Source: Variovorax sp. DXTD-1
GTDB lineage: Bacteria > Pseudomonadota > Gammaproteobacteria > Burkholderiales > Burkholderiaceae_C
Assembly (NCBI RefSeq): GCF_003984625.1
Contig: NZ_RWKH01000017.1
Coordinates: 1 to 64,000 of the forward strand
Direction: 5' to 3'
Length of the DNA stretch: 64,000 bases
Below, one piece after another: positions 25,771 through 33,128 of the stretch. The translations under genes and the position numbers were made by a program. Under the pieces are notes generated by a model that did not search any database, was not told the origin of the DNA, and saw only the letters and a list, made by a program, of their open reading frames with translations. Position 1 is the first letter of the stretch, and each line of letters starts with the position of its first letter.

Positions 25771-26949
25771 TCAGCGCTCGATAGTCAGCGCCACACCCAT
25801 GCCGCCGCCGATGCACAGCGACGCAATGCCCTTCTTGGCGTTCTGCCGCTGCATCTCGTGCAGCAGCGTCACGAGAATGCGGCAACCCGACGCGCCGATG
25901 GGGTGACCGATGGCAATGGCGCCGCCGTTCACGTTCACCTTGTTCACGTCCCAGCCCATTTCCTTGTTCACAGCGCAGGCCTGCGCGGCAAAGGCCTCGT
26001 TGATCTCGAGCAGGTCGAGATCGGCGGCCTTCCAGCCGGCGCGCTGCAGCGCCTTGGTCGACGCGGGCACCGGGCCCATGCCCATGATGGCCGGGTCGAG
26101 GCCTGCGGTGGCGTAGCTTGCAATGCGGCCCAGCGGCTTCAGGCCCAGGGCGGCGGCCTTCTTGGCCGTCATCACCATCACGGCGGCGGCGCCGTCGTTC
26201 AGGCCCGAGGCATTGCCCGCGGTCACGCCGCCGGCCTTGTCGAACGCGGGGCGCAGGCCCGCCAGGCCTTCGGCGCTGGTCTTGCGGTTGATGAACTCGT
26301 CCTTGTCGAAGACGAGCGGGTCGCCCTTCTTCTGCGGAATGCTCACCGGCACGATCTCGTCCTTGAACTTGCCGGCATCTTGCGCGGCCGCGGCCTTGGT
26401 CTGGCTGCCCAGTGCGAGCTCATCCTGCGCGGAGCGGTCGATGCTGAACTTCTTGGCCACGTTCTCGGCCGTGATGCCCATGTGGTACTGGTTGTACACG
26501 TCCCACAGGCCGTCGACGATCATGGTGTCGACCATTTTCCAGTCGCCCATGCGCTGGCCGTTGCGCGAGTTGGGCAGCACGTGCGGCGCCATGCTCATGT
26601 TCTCTTGCCCGCCGGCAATCACGATTTCGCTGTCGCCCGTGGCCACGGACTGTGCCGCCAGCATCACGGCCTTCAGGCCCGAACCGCACACGGCGTTGAT
26701 GGTGAGCGCCGGGGTCTCCTTGGTGCCACCGCCCTTGAGCCATGCCTGGCGCGCGGGGTTCTGGCCCGCACCGGCGGCCAGCACCTGGCCCATGATGGCC
26801 TCGCCGACCTGCTCGGCCGTGAGGTTCGCGCGTGCAATCACTTCCTTGATCACGAGGGCGCCCAGCTCCGTGGCCGCAATGCCGGCGAGCGAGCCGCCGA
26901 ACTTGCCGACCGCCGTGCGTGCAGCCGAAACGATGACGATGTCTTCCAT
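25771..26949 (-). CDS. phaA: Acetyl-CoA C-acetyltransferase (beta-ketothiolase)
   Basis: Condenses two acetyl-CoA to acetoacetyl-CoA, the first step of polyhydroxybutyrate synthesis, or performs the reverse thiolysis. The 392-residue protein is the usual thiolase length. Its catalytic residues are Cys88 in NAVCGSG (acylated nucleophile), His349 in GGAIAIGHPIGASG and Cys379 in CIGGGMG. It lies 82 bp downstream of phaC on the same strand, the common phaC-phaA order; no phaB reductase follows in the window. The palindromic element begins 55 bp after its stop. Confidence 0.93.
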   Translation of the reverse strand: MEDIVIVSAARTAVGKFGGSLAGIAATELGALVIKEVIARANLTAEQVGEAIMGQVLAAGAGQNPARQAWLKGGGTKETPALTINAVCGSGLKAVMLAAQSVATGDSEIVIAGGQENMSMAPHVLPNSRNGQRMGDWKMVDTMIVDGLWDVYNQYHMGITAENVAKKFSIDRSAQDELALGSQTKAAAAQDAGKFKDEIVPVSIPQKKGDPLVFDKDEFINRKTSAEGLAGLRPAFDKAGGVTAGNASGLNDGAAAVMVMTAKKAAALGLKPLGRIASYATAGLDPAIMGMGPVPASTKALQRAGWKAADLDLLEINEAFAAQACAVNKEMGWDVNKVNVNGGAIAIGHPIGASGCRILVTLLHEMQRQNAKKGIASLCIGGGMGVALTIER

Positions 26950-27031
26950 GAGGTTCTCCGTTGAAGTGATTTGAATGAAGCGGGGTGCGTGGGATTGTGC
27001 GTGCGGCTATCGGCTGTTGCTTTGGGCTATG

Positions 27032-28792
27032 TCAGGCTCGGGCCTTGACGTAGCGCCCCGGCGCCGGCTCTATGGCCTTGTAGGCCTTGCCGTTGCCATA
27101 GGTCTTGGGCGCGGGAACCTGCTTGCCCGCATGGCCCTTGAGCCACTGGGCCCAGTCGGTCCACCAGCTGCCGGGGTGCTCCGTGGCGCCGGCCAGCCAT
27201 TCGGCCTGCGTCTTCGGAAACTTGCCGTCCTCGCGGATCCAGTGGCTGCGCTTTTTCTTGGCGGGCGGGTTGATCACGCCGGCAATGTGGCCCGAAGCGC
27301 CCATGACGAAGCGCTTCTTGCCGGGCAGCAACTGGGTGGAGGCATATGCTCCGCCAATCGGCACGATGTGGTCTTCGCGCGAGCCGTAGATATACGCCGG
27401 GATGTCGATCTTGCTCAAGTCCACCTTCTGGCCGCACACCGTGAGCGCATTGGGCTTGGCGAGCTTGTTCTCGTGGTACGTGTTGCGCAGGTACCAGGTG
27501 TAGAACGGGCCCGGTAGGTTGGTGGCGTCGCTGTTCCAGTAAAGCAGGTCGAAGGGCGGCGGGGTTTCGCCCTTCAGGTAATTGCCGACCACGTAGTTCC
27601 ACACCAGGTCGTTCGGGCGCAGAAAGCTGAAGGTGGAGGCCAGGTCGCCGCCCGGCAGCAGCCCGCCCTTGCCGAGCTGCATTTCGCGGTACTGCACCAT
27701 CGGCTCATCGACAAAGATGTCGAGAATGCCCGTGTCGCTGAAGTCGAGGAATGTGGTGAGCAGCGTGACCGACGCCGCCGGCTTTTCGCCGCGTGCCGCA
27801 AGCACGGCCAGCGCGGTGCTCAGGATGGTGCCGCCCACGCAGAAGCCGAGCGCATTGATCTGCCCGGACTTGTTGGTGGGTCCGCTGATTTCCTGCACCG
27901 TGTGAATCGCCTTGATTGCGGCGTTCTCGATGTAGTCGTCCCAGGTGGCGTTGGCCAATGATTCGTCGGGGTTGCGCCAGCTCACTACAAACACCCGGTG
28001 GCCCTGCTCGTTCGCATAGCGGATCAATGAGTTTTCGGGCTGCAGGTCGAGTATGTAGAACTTGTTGATGCAGGGCGGCACCAGCAGGAAGGGCCGCTCG
28101 TACACCTTGGCCGTGAGCGGCTTGTATTCGAGCAGCTGGAACAGCTCGTTCTCGAACACCACCGCGCCCTCGGTGGTGGCCACGTTGCGCCCCACTTCGA
28201 AGGCGCTCTCGTCGGTCATGCTGAGGTGGCCTTGCTTGATGTCGTGCAGCAGGTTCTGAATGCCCTTGGCAATGCTCTCGCCCTGCGTCTCGATGGCTCT
28301 TTTCTGCGCCTCGGCGTTCAGCGCCAGCGAATTGCTCGGCGACGAGGCCGCCATCCATTGCTCGACCGCAAAGCGCAGGCGAGCCTTGGTTTTTTCGTCG
28401 GCGTCGATGGCCTCGGCCATGTTCAGCATGGTGCGGCCATTGAGCAGGTACACGGCCGCCGAGAAGGCGGCGAGCGGATTGCCGCCCCAGGCGTCGGAAG
28501 CAAAGCGCTTGTCGCCTTCGGGTTTGGCGGCGAAGCCCTGGCGCCAGAGCTCGGTTGCCTCGGCAACGTATTGCTGCTGGATGGATTGAAGCTTTTCGGG
28601 GTCGATGGAGATCTTGGGCAGCTCGGGCATCTTGGCCGCCTGCGGCATTTGCCACAGCGGCGTGCCGCCGATGAAGGCCGAGGCCCCCTGCGCGGCGGAT
28701 TGCTGGAACGCTTCCAGCGCCTTGTTCCATCCCTCGGGCAGTGCCTCTTGAAAGGGCGCGAACGCATCGGCCCCCGTGGCTTGTTGCTTCAT
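27032..28792 (-). CDS. phaC: Class I poly(R)-hydroxyalkanoic acid synthase
   Basis: Polymerises (R)-3-hydroxyacyl-CoA into polyhydroxyalkanoate on granules. The length of 586 residues fits class I (single-subunit) synthases. An N-terminal PhaC_N domain is followed by the alpha/beta-hydrolase core with the lipase-like box GFCVGG (nucleophile Cys about residue 318), catalytic Asp in EDHIVPIGG and His in GHIAGVINPP. The segment DYIENAAIKAIHTVQEISG precedes the core as in the Cupriavidus enzyme. It is the first gene of a phaC-phaA pair. Confidence 0.95.
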   Translation of the reverse strand: MKQQATGADAFAPFQEALPEGWNKALEAFQQSAAQGASAFIGGTPLWQMPQAAKMPELPKISIDPEKLQSIQQQYVAEATELWRQGFAAKPEGDKRFASDAWGGNPLAAFSAAVYLLNGRTMLNMAEAIDADEKTKARLRFAVEQWMAASSPSNSLALNAEAQKRAIETQGESIAKGIQNLLHDIKQGHLSMTDESAFEVGRNVATTEGAVVFENELFQLLEYKPLTAKVYERPFLLVPPCINKFYILDLQPENSLIRYANEQGHRVFVVSWRNPDESLANATWDDYIENAAIKAIHTVQEISGPTNKSGQINALGFCVGGTILSTALAVLAARGEKPAASVTLLTTFLDFSDTGILDIFVDEPMVQYREMQLGKGGLLPGGDLASTFSFLRPNDLVWNYVVGNYLKGETPPPFDLLYWNSDATNLPGPFYTWYLRNTYHENKLAKPNALTVCGQKVDLSKIDIPAYIYGSREDHIVPIGGAYASTQLLPGKKRFVMGASGHIAGVINPPAKKKRSHWIREDGKFPKTQAEWLAGATEHPGSWWTDWAQWLKGHAGKQVPAPKTYGNGKAYKAIEPAPGRYVKARA

Positions 28793-28905
28793 GGTGTCTC
28801 CTGGTCCTCGCCTGGTCGGTACGGATGGCTGCTCGTGTTTTGAGTATGCTGCATTTCACAAGGCCTTCATAACGCCGCCCACCTACTTACCGACTGAAAC
28901 TTGTT

Positions 28906-29220
28906 GTGTTCATCCACCTGATCGTGATCGGCTGGCTCTACGTTGCCGTGATGATGGCCGTCGCCGAAGCCACCAGCACCACGGGCACCGTGCTGGGTGC
29001 CATCTTCACATTTCTTCTGTACGGATTGGCGCCCGTGGCCTTGGTGGTTTACCTGATGGGAACCCCGGGCCGCCGCCGCGCAATCAGGCAGCGCGAGGCC
29101 GAGGCACAGGAGGCCGCGCGCCGCGCCGCAGCGGCGGAAGCGAGCAAGGATTCAGGCCTTCCAGACCAAGGCGGCGAAGCGCCCGCTGACGCTGTCCCGC
29201 CGGTGCGAAAAGAACCGTGA
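28906..29220 (+). CDS. Small inner-membrane protein of unknown function
   Basis: A 104-residue protein starting at GTG 28906. Two hydrophobic helices (about 4-20 and 27-48) are followed by a highly charged, Arg/Glu/Ala-rich cytoplasmic tail predicted to be helical or coiled-coil. It reads divergently from phaC with 113 bp between starts and converges on pgeF, sharing 69 bp of its 3' end (29152-29220) with it. I do not recognise a named family. The helical pair and codon usage make it more likely real than a shadow. Confidence 0.65.
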   Translation: MFIHLIVIGWLYVAVMMAVAEATSTTGTVLGAIFTFLLYGLAPVALVVYLMGTPGRRRAIRQREAEAQEAARRAAAAEASKDSGLPDQGGEAPADAVPPVRKEP

Positions 29221-29928
29221 CGGGTTGCCGACGGTGCACCAACCGTCGGTGCCGTCGTTGCCATGCACCGCCTCCACGCCGGCCGCGCGCAAGCGCTGGC
29301 GTGCGAGCGCCGGCAGGTCGGCCAGCCATTTGCCGGCTGATCCAGAGGGCTGGAAACAGCCCGCGGCCTCGGGCGCATGCGCCTCGAATACAGCCTTGAC
29401 TTCGGCGCCGACTTCGAAGGCCTTGGGGCCGATGCAGGGGCCGAGCCATGCCAGCACCTTGCCGTGCTCCGAGGCAAAACGCCCGGCCGTTGCTTCAAGC
29501 ACGCCGCCGGCAAGGCCGCGCCAACCCGCATGCGCGGCGGCCACGCGGCGGCCTTCGGTATCGGTGAAAAGCACAGGCAGGCAATCGGCCACCATGATCG
29601 TGCAGGCCAGGCCGCTATCGGCCGTGGTGCAGGCATCGGCGGCGGCGCCGTCGGGCAAGGCACTGTCGACGCCCTCGAGCGCCACGACCTCGCTGCCATG
29701 CACCTGCTGCAAGAAGACCGGCCGCACGCCGATGGCCTGCCGCAGACGCGTGCGGTTGGTCGCGACATGCGCCGGCTCGTCGCCCACGTGGTCGCCGAGA
29801 TTCAGGCTTTCATAGCGCCCGGCCGATACGCCGCCAGCGCGCGTGGTGCACAGCGCCCGCACGTTCTGCGGCGCCGGCCAGTCGGGCACGAGCCAGCGCG
29901 GGTCCATGCCGGCGACCATGCCGTTCAC
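29152..29928 (-). CDS. pgeF: Multicopper-oxidase-fold purine nucleoside phosphorylase / cell-wall editing protein (YfiH/PgeF)
   Basis: Member of the DUF152/laccase-domain family, whose characterised members remove misincorporated muropeptide amino acids (PgeF) or act on adenosine and related purine nucleosides. The 258-residue protein has the zinc ligands His77 (QQVHGSE), Cys116 (ADCLPVLF) and His133 (AHAGWRG). The start is GTG 29928, which overlaps the stop of the upstream isomerase gene (GTGA); an internal ATG at 29907 also precedes the conserved DPRWLVPDWPAP. The 3' end overlaps the converging small membrane gene by 69 bp. Confidence 0.9.
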   Translation of the reverse strand: MNGMVAGMDPRWLVPDWPAPQNVRALCTTRAGGVSAGRYESLNLGDHVGDEPAHVATNRTRLRQAIGVRPVFLQQVHGSEVVALEGVDSALPDGAAADACTTADSGLACTIMVADCLPVLFTDTEGRRVAAAHAGWRGLAGGVLEATAGRFASEHGKVLAWLGPCIGPKAFEVGAEVKAVFEAHAPEAAGCFQPSGSAGKWLADLPALARQRLRAAGVEAVHGNDGTDGWCTVGNPSRFFSHRRDSVSGRFAALVWKA

Positions 29929-30566
29929 ACTTCCGCGTCGGGTGCCTGCGACGGCTGGGCGCGCTGGAACGCGTCCAGCGCCATGCAGGCCTCGAAGGCG
30001 GCCATGGTGCGTGGGAGCCCGCTGAAGTCGCAGTCGAAGCGCCTGCCGTTGAAGATCTGCGGCACCAGGCAGCAGTCGGCCAGCGTGGGCGTGTTGCCGT
30101 AGCAGAAGGTACTGCCGGGGTGCTGCGCAAGCTGCCGCTCGAAGGCCAGCATGCCGTCGCGCACCCAGTGGCGGTACCAGGTGTTCTTGGCCTCGTCGTC
30201 GAGCTTGAGCTCCTTCACCAGGTACTTGAGCACGCGCAGGTTGTTCAGCGGGTGGATCTCGCAGGCAATCGATTGCGCCAGCGCTCGCACATGCGCCCGG
30301 CCCACCGGGTCGTGCGGCAGCAGCGGCGGCTCAGGGTGGGTTTCGTCCAGGTATTCGATGATGGCCATCGATTGCGAGAAGCGCTCGCCCTCGTCTTCGA
30401 GCAGCGGCACCAGCATGTCGGCCGAAATGGCCGAATAGGGGCCCGTGCGATGGTCGCCGCGGGCAATGTGCACCGGCACGTAGTCGTAGTCCAGGCCCTT
30501 CAGGTTCAGCGCAATGCGCACCCGGAAGGACGACGAGGAGCGGAAGTAGTTATGCAGCTTCATCAT
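29925..30566 (-). CDS. maiA: Zeta-class glutathione transferase: maleylacetoacetate/maleylpyruvate isomerase
   Basis: Glutathione-dependent cis-trans isomerase of 213 residues. The N-terminal thioredoxin fold carries the zeta-class active-site serines in RSSSSFRVRIALNLKG (about residues 10-13), and the C-terminal helical domain shows the NTPTLADCCLVPQ block. It is divergent from the fumarylpyruvate hydrolase gene at 30653 with 86 bp between starts. This pairing and the sequence resemble NagL and NagK of the gentisate pathway, so maleylpyruvate is a likely substrate, with maleylacetoacetate as the alternative. Tandem ATGs at 30566 and 30563 are both usable. Confidence 0.9.
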   Translation of the reverse strand: MMKLHNYFRSSSSFRVRIALNLKGLDYDYVPVHIARGDHRTGPYSAISADMLVPLLEDEGERFSQSMAIIEYLDETHPEPPLLPHDPVGRAHVRALAQSIACEIHPLNNLRVLKYLVKELKLDDEAKNTWYRHWVRDGMLAFERQLAQHPGSTFCYGNTPTLADCCLVPQIFNGRRFDCDFSGLPRTMAAFEACMALDAFQRAQPSQAPDAEV

Positions 30567-30652
30567 TGCGCAAGCATAGCGCTCGCGAACAACCCTGGCC
30601 TGCCTCTGGCACACTGCCGTTTTTCTCCGTTCCGCTGAAAAGGACAGACGCA

Positions 30653-31354
30653 ATGGCTTCCGAGTTTGTTTTCGCCCCGCCCGCGACCGTTTCGGTCCCG
30701 GTGGTCGGGCAGCCCGCCCGTTTTCCGGTGCACCGCATCTATTGCGTGGGCCGCAACTATGAAGATCACGCCAAGGAAATGGGCTTTACCGGCCGCGAGC
30801 CGCCGTTCTTCTTCATGAAGCCGGCCGACGCGCTGGTGGTGGTCGATGCGGGCCAGACCGGCACCATGGCCTACCCCACGCTCACCAAGAACCTGCACCA
30901 CGAGATCGAGCTCGTGGTGGCCATCGGCACCGGCGGCAAGAACATCTTGGCGGCCGACGCGCACAAGCACATCTACGGCTATGCCGTGGGCCTGGACATG
31001 ACGCGCCGCGACCTGCAGGGCGAGATGAAGAAGCAGGGCCGCCCCTGGGACATCGGCAAGGGCTTCGAGCAGAGCGCGCCCATCGGCCCCATCGTGCCAG
31101 TGGCGCAGGCCGGCGATGCCGAGAACGCCGAAATCTCGCTGCAGGTGAACGGCACCGACCGCCAGCGCAGCACCGTGAGCAAGCTGATCTGGAACGTGGC
31201 CGAAACCATCGAGCATCTTTCGGCCGCCTGGGAGCTGCAGCCCGGCGACCTGATCTACAGCGGCACGCCCGAGGGTGTGGCGGCGGTGGTGGCGGGCGAC
31301 ACGCTGGTCGGCGAAGTGGCCGGCCTGCCCAAATTGACGGTCAAGATCGTCTGA
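30653..31354 (+). CDS. Fumarylacetoacetate hydrolase family protein (fumarylpyruvate hydrolase type)
   Basis: Metal-dependent C-C hydrolase of 233 residues. RIYCVGRNYEDHAKEMG is the conserved family entry, HHEIELVVAIG provides metal-binding acids, GLDMTRRDLQ carries a further Asp, and LQPGDLIYSGTPEGV is the C-terminal signature. The short length and the PPFFFMKPADA segment match fumarylpyruvate hydrolases of gentisate degradation rather than the larger tyrosine-pathway enzyme. Start ATG30653 was chosen over an in-frame ATG 87 bp upstream that lies inside the divergent promoter. It is transcribed away from maiA. Confidence 0.9.
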   Translation: MASEFVFAPPATVSVPVVGQPARFPVHRIYCVGRNYEDHAKEMGFTGREPPFFFMKPADALVVVDAGQTGTMAYPTLTKNLHHEIELVVAIGTGGKNILAADAHKHIYGYAVGLDMTRRDLQGEMKKQGRPWDIGKGFEQSAPIGPIVPVAQAGDAENAEISLQVNGTDRQRSTVSKLIWNVAETIEHLSAAWELQPGDLIYSGTPEGVAAVVAGDTLVGEVAGLPKLTVKIV

Positions 31355-31373
31355 CTCCGGCGCGCCACGCTCC

Positions 31374-31925
31374 ATGATCCTGCGCGTACCCATCAAGCAC
31401 TGCAAGAACTGCGGCACCGCGGTGGTCTACCGTATTCCGGACGATGGCGACACCAAGGAACGCGCCGTCTGCCCCGCCTGCAGCACCATCCACTACGAGA
31501 ATCCGCTGAACGTGGTGGGCACCATTCCCGTGCTCGGCGACAAGGTGCTGCTGTGCAAGCGCAACATCGAGCCGCGCTGGGGCAAATGGACGCTGCCCGC
31601 AGGCTTCATGGAGCTTGGCGAAACCGCGGCCCAGGGCGCGGCGCGCGAAACCGACGAAGAGGCCGGCGCCAACTACGAGATGCAGGGCCTCTTCGCGGTG
31701 ATCAGCGTGGTGCGCGTGGGGCAGGTGCACCTGTTCTACCGCGCCCGCCTGCTGGACGACCGCTTCGACCCGGGCCACGAAACCATCGAGGCCCGGCTTT
31801 TCACCGAAGAAGAAATTCCCTGGGAAGAAATCGCGTTTCGCACCGTGCGCGAGGCGCTGGAACACTTCTTCGAAGACCGGCGGCGCGGCAGCTTCGACCG
31901 CGTGCACGAACTCAGCATCGTTTGA
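31374..31925 (+). CDS. Nudix hydrolase with N-terminal zinc ribbon
   Basis: Predicted nucleoside-diphosphate-linked hydrolase of 183 residues. A rubredoxin-like zinc ribbon (C10, C13, C33, C36) precedes a complete Nudix box from about Gly77 to Ala99 (GFMELGETAAQGAARETDEEAG), which binds Mg and catalyses cleavage. The zinc ribbon plus Nudix layout resembles the NudC/ADP-ribose pyrophosphatase-like group, but the NudC-specific C-terminal motif is absent. It follows the hydrolase gene by 19 bp and precedes creA by 5 bp, so the three are probably co-transcribed. The substrate is unknown. Confidence 0.9.
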   Translation: MILRVPIKHCKNCGTAVVYRIPDDGDTKERAVCPACSTIHYENPLNVVGTIPVLGDKVLLCKRNIEPRWGKWTLPAGFMELGETAAQGAARETDEEAGANYEMQGLFAVISVVRVGQVHLFYRARLLDDRFDPGHETIEARLFTEEEIPWEEIAFRTVREALEHFFEDRRRGSFDRVHELSIV

Positions 31926-31930
31926 AACAC

Positions 31931-32443
31931 ATGACCATCCAGGCATTGCGGGCCACCGCCCTCTTGCGTGCGGCGCTCGCATCCACCGTTGCCGCCGGCC
32001 TGGGCCTCGCGCTGGCCACGGCGGCGCAGGCAGAAGTAGTGGGCGACGTCGACACCGCGTTCAAGCTCATCGGCCCGGACCACAAGATCGTGGTCGAGGC
32101 ATACGACGACCCCAAGGTCAGCGGCGTGACCTGTTACGTCTCTCGTGCCAAGACGGGCGGGCTGGCCGGCGCCTTCGGCGTTGCCGAAGACAAGTCGGAA
32201 GCCTCCATCGCCTGCCGCCAGGTCGGCCCGGTGAGCATCACGCAGCCGCTGCCCAAGCGCGAAGAGGTCTACACCGAGCGGCTGTCGATTCTCTTCAAGC
32301 GGCTGCGCGTGGTGCGCATGGTCGACGCCCGGCGCAATACGCTCGTCTACCTCACCTACTCCGACCTGCTGATCGACGGCTCGCCCAAGAACAGCGTGAC
32401 GGCGGTGCCGATCGACCGCGGCACGCCCATTCCGCTCAAGTAA
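31931..32443 (+). CDS. creA: CreA family periplasmic protein
   Basis: Secreted protein of unknown biochemical role, 170 residues. A Sec signal peptide (about 1-35, ending TAAQAE) is followed by the CreA core with EVVGDVDTAFKLIGPDHKIVVEAYDDP, CYVSRAKTGG and a second cysteine in IACRQVG, so one disulfide is plausible. The start ATG lies five bases after the Nudix stop. A hairpin at 32479 closes the unit. Confidence 0.9.
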   Translation: MTIQALRATALLRAALASTVAAGLGLALATAAQAEVVGDVDTAFKLIGPDHKIVVEAYDDPKVSGVTCYVSRAKTGGLAGAFGVAEDKSEASIACRQVGPVSITQPLPKREEVYTERLSILFKRLRVVRMVDARRNTLVYLTYSDLLIDGSPKNSVTAVPIDRGTPIPLK

Positions 32444-32478
32444 CAAAGAGCAGGCACCGCCAGCCCCTTCAGCCCCTT

Positions 32479-32513
32479 CTCCCAGGGGCCCGGCACCTGC
32501 CGGCGCCTGGGAG
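32479..32513 (+). terminator. Rho-independent terminator candidate after creA
   Basis: CTCCCAGG (32479-32486) pairs with CCTGGGAG (32506-32513), and the interior adds CCGG/CCGG pairing. The stem is followed by TTTGCT. It lies 35 bp after the creA stop and about 60 bp before the next gene, the expected place for termination of the hydrolase-Nudix-creA unit. Confidence 0.6.
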
Positions 32514-32571
32514 TTTGCTAGCATGCCGGCGGTAACTCGCCCGGCGTGCCGGGCCGAAGGAACCCTCAGCA

Positions 32572-33102
32572 ATGAATTCGTTCCAAAAGAGAACCATGCA
32601 GCACCTTCAGACTTTTGTTTCCCGCACCGGCGCCGCGCTACTCGTAGCGGCCGGCCTTGCAGCCTGCACCACGCCCGCGCCGCCGCCCCGGGCCGGCGTG
32701 AACGTGCCACCACCCGTCCAGCAGCCGCAGGCCATGTTCATCCGGCCCGCGAGCGGCAGCACCATTGCCCGCTTCGACGGCGTGCGCAACAAGGGCCTGG
32801 ACATCGCGGGCAACCTTGGCGACCCGGTCGTGGCTTCGGCCGACGGCCGCGTGGTGTACGTGGGCGGCGAACTGCGCGGCTACGGCAACATGGTCATCAT
32901 CAAGCACAACGACACCTTCCTCACCGCCTACGCCCACGCTGAAAACATCGTCGTCAAGGAAAACGCGGTGGTGCGCCAGGGCCAGAAAATTGCCGAGATG
33001 GGCAAGAGCGGCACCGACCGCGTGAAGGTGCACTTCGAAATTCGCAAGAACGGCACCGCCGTCGATCCCGAGCCCTACCTGAGCGGGCGCCTGCAGCACT
33101 AG
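32572..33102 (+). CDS. LytM-domain lipoprotein (NlpD-like, degenerate active site)
   Basis: Outer-membrane or periplasmic lipoprotein of 176 residues. The lipobox LAAC places the lipidated Cys at residue 32, followed by a Pro-rich linker and a LytM/M23 domain (about 60-172). The first metal ligand of active M23 peptidases (HxxxD) is replaced by Asn in NKGLDIAG, and only one His remains at the second site (VKVHFEIR). This is the pattern of NlpD/EnvC, which activate amidases rather than cut peptidoglycan. There is no LysM domain, so it is shorter than NlpD. An internal ATG at 32596 could also start the protein. Confidence 0.85.
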   Translation: MNSFQKRTMQHLQTFVSRTGAALLVAAGLAACTTPAPPPRAGVNVPPPVQQPQAMFIRPASGSTIARFDGVRNKGLDIAGNLGDPVVASADGRVVYVGGELRGYGNMVIIKHNDTFLTAYAHAENIVVKENAVVRQGQKIAEMGKSGTDRVKVHFEIRKNGTAVDPEPYLSGRLQH

Positions 33103-33128
33103 GCACCCGGTGGTGGCCAAGCGCGCCG

